A stretch of DNA of 64,000 nucleotides from Cyanophora paradoxa (taxonomy: Eukaryota > Glaucocystophyceae > Cyanophorales > Cyanophoraceae): contig QPMI01000178.1 in the NCBI GenBank assembly GCA_004431415.1, positions 62,001 to 126,000 on the forward strand. The letters are read 5' to 3'. Shown here in pieces: positions 11,601-23,925 of the stretch (its first letter is position 1; the number at the start of each line of letters is the position of its first letter). Position numbers and translations under genes: made by a program. The notes under the pieces were generated by a model. It made no database searches and had not been told where the DNA came from. It saw nothing but the letters and a program-made list of their open reading frames with translations.

Positions 11601-14600
11601 AGAGGCGCTTGAAGAGCTTCTGGGCGATGGCCATGCCGGCCTCGTCGCGGTTGACGGCGCCGGCGAGGATCTCCGGCACGAAGCGCAGCAGCCGCGGGAT
11701 GTCGTGCTGCGGCGGCAGCGCGGCGAGCGCCACCTGCGCCCCCGTGCTCCGCAGCTGGCCGACCGCCTGCTCCATCTTGCCCAGGACCGCCTGCGAGGCG
11801 AGGCGCGCTCGGGCGGGAGGAGGAGAGAAGAGAGGGGCGGCCGACGACGCACGCTAAGCTTCTCGAGGGCCTGGGCGGTGGTGAGCTGCGGGGCGGCCGG
11901 GGCGGCCGGGGCGCCGCCGTCGCTGGAGCCGGAGAGGCGGCCCTGCGGGGCAGAGCCGGCGGGGCCCGTCGAGTCGGGGCCCAGGGCGCCGAGCAGCTGC
12001 GAGATGGCCGCGCTCGGGCCGGCCTCCTTCTTGCCGCCCAGGAAGCCGTCCTCGGGGTAGCCCCCGACGGGGCGCTGCAGGGGCGAGGCGCCGGCCGCGC
12101 CGGGGCCCGGCGGGCCCGGCGGAGGCGGCGGGGCGGTCGGCGTCCGCGGGATGCGCGCAAAGTCGTCGTAGACGCGGAGCTGGGCCGGGAGGAGGCCGCC
12201 GGGCTTGGGCCGCAGCTGCTCGGGCAGCTGCATCGGGTACCGCCCCGTCGTGAAGATCGACATATCGTAGAACGGCTGGCGCGCGGGCCGAGTCAGAAGG
12301 GCTGGGCGGGCGGGCGGGCGGGCGGGGGCGGCGAAGCCCGCACCTGGCCGGTCTGCTCGCGGTGCTTGCGGCGGGTGCTGTACGCGAACGCCAGGCCCTC
12401 GTCCATGTCCCGCACCGCCTTCTCGCACGCCGCCTTCTCGATCAGCATGCAGCCCAGGTCCAGGTTCTCCGACGCAACCACCTGCCCCGCCCCGGACCCT
12501 CAGCCGCCGGCGGGCACGGGCGAGCGAACGTTCGGAAGTGGAGGGGCGCACCTGGACGGTCTGGTCGATGACGGCCTGGAGCGGGGGGTCGAGGGCGGCG
12601 GGGGCGCCGCCGGTCTGGCCCGTGAGCATGCTCTTGAGGTGGGTGACCATGGAGACGCGGAGGGGCTCCTTGCAGGTGACGAGGGCGAGCGAGCCGGCGA
12701 GGCTCTGGACCATGAGGTGCGCGGCGCGGCGCATCTTGTCCTCGTTCGGCTCCATCGCGAGGTCCTTGAGCACGAGCTCGCGCGTCGTGAGGCACGCGAT
12801 CGTGACCGAGCGCTCGACGACCGGGTTGATGATCTCCCGGATGGCCCGGTCCACGGCCATCGGCACGACCCGCTTGAGGTTCGCGTTCTGCTGGAAGAGC
12901 AGGATCGACGGGTTGATCTGCACGAACGCCGCCAGGTTCGGGATGACCGTCCCCTGCTGCCCGCCCGCCGCCGCCGCGCCGCCCGCTGCCGCCGCCGCCG
13001 CTGCCGCCGCCGCAGCCGCTGCTGCTGCAGCCGCCGCCGCCGCCGCGTCGCCGAATGCGGCCGTCGGGTACGCGCCGCCGGGCTGGCCGAGGCTGCTGAG
13101 CGCCGCCTGCTGGAGGCTGGGCGAGAGGCCGTAGGGCAGGCCGGCCGCCACCGCCGCCGCCGCCGCAGCGGCCGCGGCCGCGGCCGCTGCCGCCTTGGCC
13201 TCCTCGGTGTCGCCGGCGAGGCCGAGGGCGGCGCTGGCCGAGGCGAGGCCGCCGGGGCCCGAGGCCGGCCCCCCGATGGAGGTGGAGGCGCCGGCGCCGG
13301 GGGCGGTGGAGGAGGGCGGGGAGGGCGCGGGGCCGTCCTCGGGGCGCTGCGAGGTCGCGTTGAAGTCCTGCGAGTTGCCGCGGTCCACCTGCCGCTCCTT
13401 CAGCAGCGCCGTCGGCTTGATGTCTGCGCCGCCCGCCCCGCGTCAGCCAGCCAGTCGGCCCCGGAGCTAGCAGAGCGCGGGGGCGGGGGCGGACCCTTGA
13501 TGTCGATGTTGAGGTTCTTGCAGAGGACCTCGACCTCGAACTTGAGGTTGAGCTTGAGGTCGGGGAGGTGGTAGAGCTCGACGAGGAGCGAGAGGATGGC
13601 CATGACCCACGGGTTGGGCGGCTTGAAGATGCGGGACTTGGCGCACGCCTCGAGCACCTTGGCGACGAAGGGGATGACGGCGATGAGCCGCCCCGCGTCG
13701 TACGCCTGGAAGATCAGCTCCTTGAGCTCCAGGTCCTTCGCCAGCAGCGGCTTGTTCTTGGCGATCGTCAGCGTGCCGAGCCACGATCCCAGGTTCTTCA
13801 GCAGCGACCGCTCCTGCGACGAGACCTTCACCTTGTCCGACTTGAGCAGAATCTTGATGTTGTCGTACGTGAACTGAGGGCGAGCGGCTTCAGTACGCAG
13901 CAACGCAACCGAACAAGGCGGCTTGACGAAGAAAGAGAGGCGGCAGACGGACCTGGATGACGAGGTTGGTGAGCTTCGTGATGTTGAGCTTCTCGAGGTA
14001 CTGGAGGTAGACGCCGTGGAAGTTGGGCTCGATGGAGGCCCGCTTGACGACGAGGTAGTTGGCGACGAAGGGGTAGTGCTCGGCCTGCAGGAACTCCTTG
14101 AGCTCGGCCACCTTCTTGTCGAGGTTCTGCGCCGAGACGTTGTTGAAGATGAAGTGGATCTTGTCCTGCACGCCCTCGTCCGGCGCCACCATGTCCTTGC
14201 TCTCCGTCAGCAGCGTGTCGATCGAGAGCTGCGTCGCGAAGGTCGCCCGCTCCCCGCCCGGCGGCGGGCTCGCCGCCGGCGGCGCGCCCTCCGCCTTGGC
14301 CGCGGGCGGCGGCGACGGCGGCGCGTTGGCCGCCGAGGGAGGGAGGGCGCGGGGCCGCCCGCTGCGGCGCGGCGCCGGCGCCGGGCATCGGCTGCTGGCC
14401 GGCGGCCTGGCTGGCGGCGGCGGCGGAGATGGCGGCGGAGAGGGGCCCGGGCGGGAGCCGGCGGCCGGCGCGGCGCCGTCGCTCAGGTTGGCGCCGGAGA
14501 GGCCGGCGGCGACGCCGGCCTCGAGCTGCGCGACGCGGATGCGCGCCTCCTGCTGGGAGAGCGCCGCCAGCATCTGCTGCTGGATGGTCGGGGCGCCCTG

Positions 14601-17600
14601 GCCCGGCGGCGCGAACTGCGTCCCCAGCGCGCCCTGCCCGGCCCCCGGCGCGACGCCGCCGCGGCCGAGCGCCACATTCGCGCCGCGCGCGCCGGCGCCG
14701 ACGGCGGCGGACGGCTGGTGCGGCCCGCCGAGGTCGCCGAGGCGGGCCTGCTCCAGGGCCGGCGCGTAGACGGGGACGGGGCGCTGGACGCCCGGCCCCG
14801 GGGCGCCGGGGGCGCCGGGGAGGGCGGCCCGCCGGGCGCCGGCGCCGGCGCCGGGGCGGGAGGCGCCGGGTTGGCGAGGGCCTGCTCGATGAACTCGATG
14901 AGGTCGGGGTGGGCCTGCCGCATGTGCGGGATCTGGACGATGTGGCTGCAGTACTGCGGCCACTCGGAGAGCCGTGCCTTGAACTGCTCCAGCGCGCAGA
15001 GGCCGAACTTGAACATCTTCGAGCCGACGGGCTTGCGCAGCGCCTCGAGGACGTAGCGCAGGGCGATGCCGAGCGTGATCGACGAGACGAGCTGGTGCTG
15101 GATCAGCGAGCCGAAGAGGACACCCGTGATCTTGAGCTCCTTGTCCGGGTACTTCGGGAAAAAGCGGTACTCGTCGAAGAGGTTGTGGATCATGCACGCG
15201 AAGATCTCCTGCTCCCTGCGCCGCCGAGGGGGAGCCGTCGGCGGAGGCGGAGGCAAGGGCGGCAGTGCGGGGCGGGGCGGACCGCGTGTTGCGGGAGTTC
15301 TTGAAGCCTTTCAGCATCTCCACGACCTCGCCGATGCTCTGCTGCGACGTGTAGATCTTCTGGAAGTACGAGTTCGCCTCCTCCTCGATCTCGCTCGCGA
15401 AGACCTGAGCGCGCGCGCCCAGGGCGTCAGGGGCGGCGGCCGGCGGGTGGAAGCGGGCGCCGGCGCCCGCGGCGCGTACCTCGCCCTGGGGTGTGTCGGC
15501 GCTGAAGCCGCCGAGGCGGGGGTTCGCCTGCATGCAGGCGCTGTGGACGAGCTTGAACTCTTCCGCCAGCTCCGGCGACATGATGCTGCGGGGAGGCACG
15601 GGTCAGGCGCGATGCTGCACTATCAGACGAGGGCGGAGGCGGAGGCGGCGGCCGCACTTCTGGTTGGAGTGCAGGCACTTGAAGAAGATCGCGGCGGTCT
15701 CCACGGAGAGAGCCACGCTCTGCGCCTGCCCGGCGGCGTCGGCTTCGGCGCCCGCGCGGCGGAGCTGAGGGGCGGGGGGGCGGGGAGGGGTACCCCGTGG
15801 TGCAGGAACTTGTCGCGCAGGAACGTGATGCACTCGCGGATGAAATCAACGCCGAACTCCTGGATGCGGTCCTGCGGGCGCGGTGCGGCTAAGCTTGAGC
15901 GCCGGCCGGTGGAGGGGAGCGGGGGCGCGGGGGCGGGCGGGAAGGCGCGGGGGCGAGCCTGGAGCCACTTGTCGAGGTTGAGGTACTCGCGCCGCGAGGC
16001 GAGGGCCGCCAGATCGATGGAGAAGGAGAAGGGGCGGGCCTCCAGGATGGCCGAGAGCGACTGCCGGGCGGACGGGCGGAGCGAATCAGGCGAGGAGGGC
16101 ACGGGAGAAAGAAAGGCAAGGAAGGAAAGGAATGGTGCGGGGGGCGAGCGGGCGGGCGGGCGGGCGCACCCGGAGCTCCTGGGCGACGTCGAGGAGGCGG
16201 GAGATGGAGGAGGGGTCCTTCTTGTGCATCTCGACCATGCCCTTGACCAGCACGGCCCGGTTGAGGGTCCACAGGCGCGCCAGCACGGGGCTCGAGTGCG
16301 CGTGGTTGCCCAGGTAGACCGGCAGCAGCAGGCCCAGCAGCTCGTTCTGCATCGACGAGCCGTTCGGCTGCGGGGCGCGCGCGCGCGCGGGTCAGGCGGC
16401 GCGGCGCAGGAGGAGGGGCGCGCGGCGGGGAGGTCCGGACCTTGACTTGGGCGAGAGCGAGCAGGAGGAGCTCGGGGACGGTCTTGAGCGGGGCGTCGAA
16501 GAGCGCGCGCACGGCCTGGAAGTGATCGCCCTCGGCCAGCGAGCAGAGGACCTCGACGAGGTCCAGGGAGGCCCACGTCACGGCCGCCGCCGCCGAGGCC
16601 GGCGCCGCGCGCACGCCCGGCGCCTCGAAGGGCGGCTGCCGGCGAGGCGAGGCGGCGAACGAGAAGAGCTCCTGCGGCGCCGCGATCGCCTGCCGAAGCA
16701 GCGAGATCTGCCCCGCCGCGTTCTGCCAGGGCGTGAGGATCGCCTCGAGCGGGAACGGCTCCTGCGGTGCAGGGCGCCCGGTCAGCCGGGTGCGAAGCGG
16801 CCGGGCGGGGCGGAGGCGTCAGGCACCGAGGTGGCCTTGCGGTAGACCGCAAGGATGAACGCGAAGCCCTTCTGGTCGCCGATGTGGAAGCTCGGGTGGT
16901 CCAGCAGGCGGACGACCTGCGGCCACTTGATGGACGGCGCCTGCGCGTGCGCGGCGGGGCGTCAGCGGCGCGGCGCGCGGTCGGCTCGCGCTCGGCGCGG
17001 ACCATGTTGCGGACGGTGTCGACGAAGACGTCGATGTTCCAGCCCGCGGAAGGCTTCGGCTCGCTCTTGGACTCGAGGTTCAGGAGGGAGAGGTACTCGT
17101 CCGCCGCGAGGCCGGGCGTCCGCGCCATCATGCCGACGATGAGCGCGACATCCGCGGCGGTGAGCGGCGGGAACTGCACGAGCAGCTCCTGAAGGGCCTG
17201 CGGCGTGCTGCAGCACCCGTAGCCGAGGTCCTCCATGAGCGCCGCCGGCGAGAAGGTCGCAGTCACGCGGTAGAGCAGGGAGCTCGGGTCATCGACCGAA
17301 GTCTCTTTCCCGACCGCCTCCTGCATGATGTTCCTGCGCAAAGGACGTTACATCGATGCAATACGCCACAAAAAGAAGGCCGCGGACCGCTTGCAGTTGG
17401 GTTCGTAAGAGTCCGCGTACAACAGCGGTGCAACCACCAGAGACACTTCGGGCTCCGGGATTACGGATTGAAGCTTCTTCAGAACCTCCTCGCGATCCTC
17501 GGCGAACGATTCATGCGTCCGCACAAAGTGGATGAAGGCGTGAAGGACCGGCTCCGGCGCGAGCTGGTGCACGGACTCTGGGAGGTCGTTAAGCTTCGCG

Positions 17601-18166
17601 CGCAGAAACTCGACTCCTGTGCGAACGCAAAGGGGTCAGCGGGACCCCAGGGGCGCCAGGCGGCCATCACCCGCCAAATGGGCAAAGACGCGATGCGAGC
17701 ACGGACCTTCGGCGTGGAGTCGCTGTTCCCGCGAATGGGCGAAACCGAGCCCGAGAACAAGCGCGACCGCGAACGGGAGCTTGAGAAGCCGCTCAAGCTC
17801 TTCGAGGAAGTCCGCTTGTACGAGGTCGGTGTCGAGACCTTCGAAGGCCTGACAGACGATGCTAATGAAGTTCGGACGAGAGGGAAGTGACGCGAGCTCC
17901 TTCTCGAGAAGCGCCAAGTGCGATGGGTCGCGTCGGATGTCGCTCGGGTCGCCGATCTCCTCGGTGAGGCAGCGTAGAACGCAGGCGGTGCCCTCGCTGC
18001 CCCAGAGGTCGACGAGCTGTTCCGAAGCGGTCAGCAAGGCGGCGACGGCATCTGCGACACGGCATACACGTACATTCCCGACCTCCTCCGAAGCCGACTT
18101 GAGGGAGCGACGGCCAAGATTGGAGACGATGAACCTGATCTGCGAGTACACCAGGGACTCTAGCAT
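8601..18166 (-). CDS. CNOT1: CCR4-NOT transcription complex subunit 1 (NOT1 scaffold)
   Basis: Scaffold of the CCR4-NOT deadenylase, which shortens mRNA poly(A) tails and represses translation. Domains in gene order: the N-terminal HEAT region ([17 protein letters not shown] at 18166, [21 protein letters not shown]-like stretch near 17130, [17 protein letters not shown] near 15960-16020); the TTP-binding-like region ([36 protein letters not shown] near 15150-15400); the MIF4G/CAF1-binding region (about 13500-14250); the DUF3819 region (about 12560-12950: [38 protein letters not shown]); and the C-terminal NOT module ([77 protein letters not shown]). The stop is TAG at 8603-8601. I chose the ATG at 18166 because it places the conserved SQI..(I/L)xNL motif at the N-terminus. 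The frame stays open upstream to 18502, so a longer form is possible. About 20 short GC-rich introns interrupt it. Exon edges are approximate; identity is secure. Confidence 0.95.
10212..10282 (-). other. CNOT1: GC-AG intron in CNOT1
   Basis: On the minus strand the exon ends ...SNFQ (AACTTCCAG). The next bases are GCCCGCC, and the following exon starts ATCCTGCAG after CGCGCAG. No GT lies near the exon end, while the protein reads through continuously (LEASNFQ then [11 protein letters not shown]), so the donor is GC instead of GT. The same GC donor is kept in the decayed inverted copy (about 19381). Confidence 0.75.
12950..13200 (-). repeat. CNOT1: GCC/GCG-repeat-encoded polyalanine tracts in CNOT1
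   Basis: Two long Ala runs (about 12970-13045 and 13150-13195) are encoded by imperfect GCC/GCG/GCT codons in the linker just N-terminal to the DUF3819 region. The same frame runs intact on both sides (DPxxxTEEAKA before, [19 protein letters not shown] after), so the tracts are translated. Linkers in this part of NOT1 are variable in other species. Length polymorphism between strains would be expected. Confidence 0.8.
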
Positions 18167-18521
18167 CGGCCGGGCATCGGCCGAAGCCGCGTTTTGCTGC
18201 GCGGTTCCGGTGTACCCGGAACGCTGGGGTACGAGCGAAGTATGGCAACTCGGTCCGATGACTCGCTCGCGCTGGCTCGAACGGTGCAGCGGCGGCAGCG
18301 CCTTCGCGCGCGTCGCTTCCACTGGCGGTCGATGCGCGAGATGCGCAGAGGGATCGGCTAGCTGCACGGTCTGCACGTTGCGAAGTGCAATCTTTCGAAT
18401 CCCCGCGCTTCCAGCAGCATTCAGCGCATCCAGAAGCGCGTCTGCCGGAGGGCCTCGCCCCCCTCCTCGCAGCGGGGTCGCTTCTTTCGACTCCCCGCGC
18501 ATCTCCTTCTCCTGACGTGAC

Positions 18522-19462
18522 GGCCTGCGTGACGGCGGCCGAGTGCCTGCCGCTGTTGGAGGCCCTCACGCGCATCCAGCAGCGCGGCGTCGGCCCCGAC
18601 GGCCTCGCCCGCCTCCTCGAGGACGCGCGCGGAGAAGGCGGCGGCCGGCGCCGGCGCGCCGGGCGGCCTCAAGGACCGCAAGTCGTCGCGGGAGCGCCTG
18701 CAGGGCGCCGAGGGCGGCGTCGCGCGGGCGCCCCTGGACCCGCCCGAGGTCCGCCACCAGGTCGCCCTCATGTTCGACGAGTGGATGCGCGTGTGCGCCG
18801 CCGGCGGCACGGCCGGCGGGGCCCTCCCGACGGCCGTCCCCGCCGGCCCGGCGCACTCCTCGGAGGCCAAGGCGTACGCGCCGTACCTCGCCCAGTTTCA
18901 GAACGCCGTCGTCAAGGCCCGCCCCGCCCCGCCGGCCGCCCCGCCGGCCGCGCGGCCGCTGACGGGGCGGGGGCAGGGCGGGGACGAGGCGGTGGAGCGC
19001 TTCTTCCGCAACGCGGCGGAGCTCGCGGTGGAGGCGGCGCTGGTCGGCGCGCCCGGCGGCGGCCCCAACTACGTCCCCGTCGACGCCCTCGCCAAGCTCG
19101 TCGTCCTCCTCGTCAAGTACGGCCAGGGCCCCGACGCCGGGTCCGCCCGCCCCGCCCGCCCCGCCCGCCCGCCCCGCCGGGCGGGGGCCGACGGGGCGGG
19201 CAGGGCGCCGCCGCGGGTGGCGTTCCTGGTGAAGGTGCTGTCGACGATCTCGCGGGGGGTGGCGCGGGACGCGGAGGGGCGGGGCAAGGCGTTCAACCAG
19301 CGGCCGTGGTTCCGCCTGCTCGCGGACCTCATCGCCGACCTCAACACGCCCGACCTCGTCCTCGAGGCCTCCAACTTCCAGGCCCGCCCCCGCCCCGCCC
19401 TTGCGCCCCCGCCCTGCCCCGCCCCGCGCCTCGTGGCGAGCCGCCGGCCGCGCAGATCCTGC
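18522..19462 (+). pseudogene. Inverted, decayed partial genomic copy of CNOT1
   Basis: The plus strand repeats, with small differences, the minus-strand CNOT1 segment at 10205-11173. Copied features include [89 protein letters not shown] and the GC-AG intron up to CAGATCCTGC. Introns are retained, so this is a DNA-level duplication and not a processed retrocopy. A deletion after LLEDAR (about 18630) breaks the frame relative to the parent. The donor after AVVK (about 18916) has changed from GT to GC. Both ends break abruptly in unrelated sequence. It lies 356 bp from the CNOT1 start, in head-to-head orientation. Confidence 0.9.
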
Positions 19463-22209
19463 CGCCTGGACGAGGGGAGCCCGGCTGCCAACCCCGCGCC
19501 CAGGCGCCTCCGATGCGCCTCGACGCCTCCAAGGCCCCCGAGGTGCCCTGGGTCTGCAGCCGAGCCTGAGCCTGCCGAAGGGCCAGCCGCGGCGCTTGGA
19601 CCCGAACTGACGCTGAGCCCCCGCCCGCAGCTGCTGGCATCACGGCCACGAGACTAGTACTTCCAGCGCCCCCGGCCCCGGCTCGAGGCGCCCCCGTGAG
19701 CCGGGGCAGGTCGACGTCTCGCGAAGCTCAGAGCCTCTGAGACCGTCTCGCGATGCCGCGGAAGGCGTACTCGAGCTCGTACCTAGGTATACTGCTGGAC
19801 GTGTTGCACCTGAATGCGGTCTAGATCTTCGGCGGCCGCCGAGCCTAGCGATAGCTTTAAGGTTTGATCATGTATGCATGTGCACGCGTGAGCCTCGGAA
19901 CTTGCAAGCCCCGGGCCCGGGGCCCATAGGCGCTAGGCGAGGGGCGCACCAGCTTGGGCCGGCTCGGGCGCATTTGATTTGCAATCGATCATGGCATTGC
20001 GTGTACGCATGGCCGGCCGCGGCGCCAGCTAGCTATAGGCTATAGCTAGGGGTGGGGATATCCCCTCTCCGAACGCCTGGGGGTACGTATACGTATACCA
20101 GTGCTCTGAAAAAAATGGCCGCAACCGCGCTCCTCGCGTTCCCGCAGCAGGTGCGCCGCGGCGCGATACGTACGGAGGCTCGGCTTGTGAACATGATCGC
20201 GGCTTGAGCGCTAGCGCGGCCAGATCTAGAGTGCTAGCTGTAGCTATAGACATGTCGCGCGGTTGCAGTAACCGCGGCCGACGGAGGACCTCGCGCGCTC
20301 GCAGGTGCGCGAAGTGACGCATCTAGTGAGTTCCTTTCGGTACGTGCACCGCTGGCGCTTGAGCGCGCACGCCGCGGCGCTAAATCTGACGCGCACACGC
20401 CCATGGCCAACCGCTGTCGCAGATCCAGATCTAGAGCAAGTTATAGCGCCCTCTCCGCATCTGGATCCTTGTTCAAGGTTCGACGTCTCTCGAGGTATGA
20501 ACGTTAACGTCCGCGACGCGTGCAGGAAGAGGCATCGAGCGAGTCCCGCCTGCAGCTGGCGCGTGCGCGGGCAGCTTTCTCCGACTCCGATCTCGATTTA
20601 GACGTGCGCGCGCGCTGAATCGGCACCTCCAGCTCTAGAAAGACCTCGTACCTGACGCGATATCGATTCTCGCATTGCAGCAGATGCAGCCTCGAGATCA
20701 GAATTCGAAGGCGGATCTCACGCTCACGGGCGCGCTAGCGCTCGCGATCGAGGGCCCGAGGCAGAGGCCCGCTTCCATTTCCAGGCCCGCGGCGCCGGCC
20801 GCGGCCGAACTCGAACCCGGAGCCGGAGCTGCTATGGCGAGGCAGGCGCGGGAGCGGCGGGAGGAGGCGGAGGCGGCGTGGCGGGCCAAGCGCACCGGCT
20901 GCGAGTCCTGCCACATCTGCCTCTACCGAATCCTCCAAGCCCTCAGGGAGCGGCTCGCCTGCAGCTGCCGCTGCTGGCGCTAGCCACTAATGGTGAATTC
21001 ATGATTTATGCACGCACAAAACTGCCGCAGTGCGAACACGTAATAGAATAGACATTGATGTAGCCAATTGAAAACGATAAATTAGCACTTGCGAAATCTA
21101 ATACTTCTGATTGTAACAGTTTTGGAAGGGCGGCCGCGGCTTATATATATAACTATATAATTAGCGCTGGAATCATATTTCTGAATCGATGATCAACTTG
21201 ACAAGCTAGAAACTGAAAGACCTAGCTATAGAACTGAAGCTCGCATCACTGAAACTAGCTAGCTTGCACATGCAATCGGTAGCAAACGACTAGGGTCTTC
21301 GACTCGCCCCCGCCCCCTGATCGTCTCAGCCTGGCAGGATATGCAAGGTGACCATGGGGTCTAAATGGACTCCGGGACAATGCATATGAGAATTTAAATC
21401 GTCCTGCAGAATTAGGTTGGCTGCGAATTAAAGTACTAGTCCTGCAGATCTATAGCTAAAGCGCTAGACGCCCGTCTCCAGGCTCGCGGAATCCAGCGCT
21501 AGCGACTCAAGGTATACGCAGGAGGAGCGGAAAACTTGAAACAAGGTGCCGCACTGCGCATCAATGCATGCCGCGCAGTGCGCAGGGGCGAGCAAGCCGC
21601 CCGGCCCGGCGGCCCAGCTCGCCAGACGTCGACCAACGGATCATGACCCCTGGGCCTGGATGCTTCAAGAGGGCGCCCCCTCCGAGGCTCCGGACGGGCC
21701 AGTCGGGCACGCCTACGCCGTCGACCATATGCATGTACCATATGCATGTCATGAACGTCGGAAGCTTAATTATAAGCCTTGAAGCGACCAATTGGATATC
21801 GGATGTCATGTATATCGATCATATGCATGCGGCTGAGACGCCGCCCAAATTCGGGCCAAGCTCTAGCTATAGCCAGTAAGCCTAGGCCTCCCGAGTCAGA
21901 GCCTCGGAGGCTCGGCGCCGGGCGAGTCGCGCGGGTCCCAGCCAGCGCTGATCATGACTCATGAGCCGCGGAGTGCCGGGCGCCGGCGCCGGCACTGCGG
22001 CAGCATCCTTCCGGACCCTGCGAATGCCTACGCATGCATATGCGCATCATGGCATGCGCAGCCGTACGTATACTACGGTACCCGTTGCCTACGTAATTAG
22101 CGTCCTTCATGTCAAGTTCATGGTCATGATCACGCAACTTCGGTGACGCATGCGCAAGATGATGCATATGCCAAGAATCCCGAGGTCGATCACGTGCGCA
22201 TGCACACGA

Positions 22210-22400
22210 CGAACTGGAAATTCCTGGAAATTTTCTGGAAATTTTGGTGGTCCGAACCGTTCGGTGCACCGATACGGCGATACCCGCCGCTGCCGGCCCG
22301 CCGCCGGCCCGGCGCCGGGCCGCGCGCCGGCCGGCAGTGCCCGGCACCGATACGGCGATACCGGCCGCCGGCCGGCAGCGGCGGGCCTACTACTAGGACT
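22210..22400. repeat. Short direct repeats and GC-only palindromic block
   Basis: Three tandem CTGGAAATT-type units (22212-22243) are followed by two copies of CACCGATACGGCGATAC (about 22266 and 22345). The two copies flank a block of CCGGCC/GGCGCCGG palindromes. No coding frame explains the pattern. Confidence 0.7.
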
Positions 22401-22546
22401 ACTACTAGGAGTATACGTACTAGTGGCCCGGCCGCGATTTTCGCGCCGGGGGTGCAAGGGGGGAACCGGGATCTAATGAAAGAGCCCTAGTGGCACGCAC
22501 ATGCGCAGAGTCCTCCCCTCGCGCGCGACCCCTCGGCTCGGTCACG

Positions 22547-22795
22547 CGTGCTCGGCTGCGGGCAGCGGCGCACGCGGTACTGCGGTATATATATAAGCTC
22601 GATTTCGGCGGCGTGCTGAGCGCAGCAAGAGAGCACGGTCTGGACGGCCGGGCGTGCTCGGCTGCGATCAGCGGCGCAGCTAGGCAGCGGCGCAAGCGGT
22701 TTGCGGTGCAAGCTCAAGCACGAGTGCCGGGCAGCGTGCTCGGCTGCGGGCAGCGGCGCGCGCTCGGTAGGCGGTGCTGCGGTGCAAGCTTGATG
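22547..22795 (+). repeat. Imperfect tandem repeat, three units
   Basis: The motif GTGCTCGGCTGCG(G/A)(G/T)CAGCGGCGC recurs at about 22547, 22651 and 22737. It is followed each time by a C/GCGGT...GCGGT segment. The units are 85-105 bp apart and diverged. Function unknown. Confidence 0.65.
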
Positions 22796-23877
22796 CAGTG
22801 AGAAGTAGTCCAGGCGGCACGGGTACCGTGCGGCGTACGCGGCGCAGTGCGAGGAAGCGGAAATCTAGAGGAGACAGCTAGGGAGAAGTGGTTCCATGCA
22901 AAACCGCGCAAGGAAGAGCCCGGAGTGAGAGAGAAGTTGGTTTTCCCCTCGAAAACCACTTTCGCGAGTTCGAGAGAGCTCTCGCGAGCTCGAGTTTGAC
23001 GCTTGAAAGTCGAGGGCTGACCGGTTCACCGAGCCAATCAGAACGCGAATAACCCGTCATTTTTTTCCGGTGTTGCATACTGGACCTCGCAAACGGCCTC
23101 ATAGAAAAAGTTTGGCTGAAGCGAGGGAACGGGAAGCAAGCTGGGAGAAGCCCTTCGGTCATCTTTCCCCCCTTGCAATTATAAGCTGCTGATTATATAT
23201 GATAGGTGAGCGCGGCCCTCGATATTCCTGCTGCGCAGCATTACGGGACAAGTTGCACGTGCTTCCCGCCTCCCGACTCCCGACTCCGGCCCAGTCTCAG
23301 AGTCTCCTCGAGTCCTACCGTAGTACCACCGACCGTGTCGGACCGTCGGAGAGACGGTCGCGGGCCGTCTCGGACGTCGAGTCCGAGTCGACGTCGACGT
23401 CTTCGCGATCGATAGCGGCCGCGGGCGGCGGCGACGTCGACCGTCGGACGGGCCGCCTTCTCCCCGGCCCGCCTACCGTCGGACGGAGCCCGGCCCGGCG
23501 GGCGGGCTCAAAAAGTTTAGGCCCTCATGGGCCATGGCCCCCCAACTTTAGGACAAGTTTAGGCTCGAAGCGGACCCATTGGGCCACGAGGAGGGCCCCG
23601 GCGGCGCCGGCGCCCCGCGGCCGCGGGCCGCGGGCCCAGACCGCCCCGGGCCCTCCCGAGTCCCGGACTCCCGGCTGACGTCCCCTACAGGCTACCGCCC
23701 GCCCCCATCCTCAGGCTGCCCGCCCAGCGGAGCCCACCCGGGCCACCCCTCAGCTCTAGATCTCCGGCCCTGCCTCGGACCCCGGCCACATTGTGTAACT
23801 AGTAATTACCGACCACAGTCCTTAGACTCATGATCATGATTCGGAGTCGACGCGTCGTGCATTGGTGACACGAATTC

Positions 23878-23925
23878 GAAGCACTGCTGGGGCTGAAAGG
23901 ACGCACTGCTGGGGCTGAAAGACGC
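23878..23925 (+). repeat. Tandem duplication of a 22-23-bp unit
   Basis: GCACTGCTGGGGCTGAAAG occurs twice in succession, separated by GAC, with the second copy followed by ACGC. It lies just outside the 3' end of the giant surface-protein gene. Confidence 0.75.

Noticed and set aside
9122-15599. Long Arg/Pro/Ala-rich open frames on both strands over CNOT1
   Set aside because: They are shadow frames of a very GC-rich spliced gene. The homologous CNOT1 protein accounts for the region, and the shadow frames cross its introns without any domain.
18385-19569. 394-aa open frame on the plus strand over the inverted copy
   Set aside because: It switches between frames relative to CNOT1 and reads through retained introns, so it is an accident of GC-rich pseudogene sequence.
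20675-20983. Possible small gene with CESCHICLYR...CSCRCW C-terminus
   Set aside because: The Cys spacing is tempting, but there is no signal peptide, splice support or recognised family, and the N-terminal half is biased Ala/Arg sequence in palindromic DNA. Only transcript data could revive it.
22547-22795. CRISPR-like array
   Set aside because: The spacing is irregular, the repeats are diverged, the host is eukaryotic and there are no cas genes.
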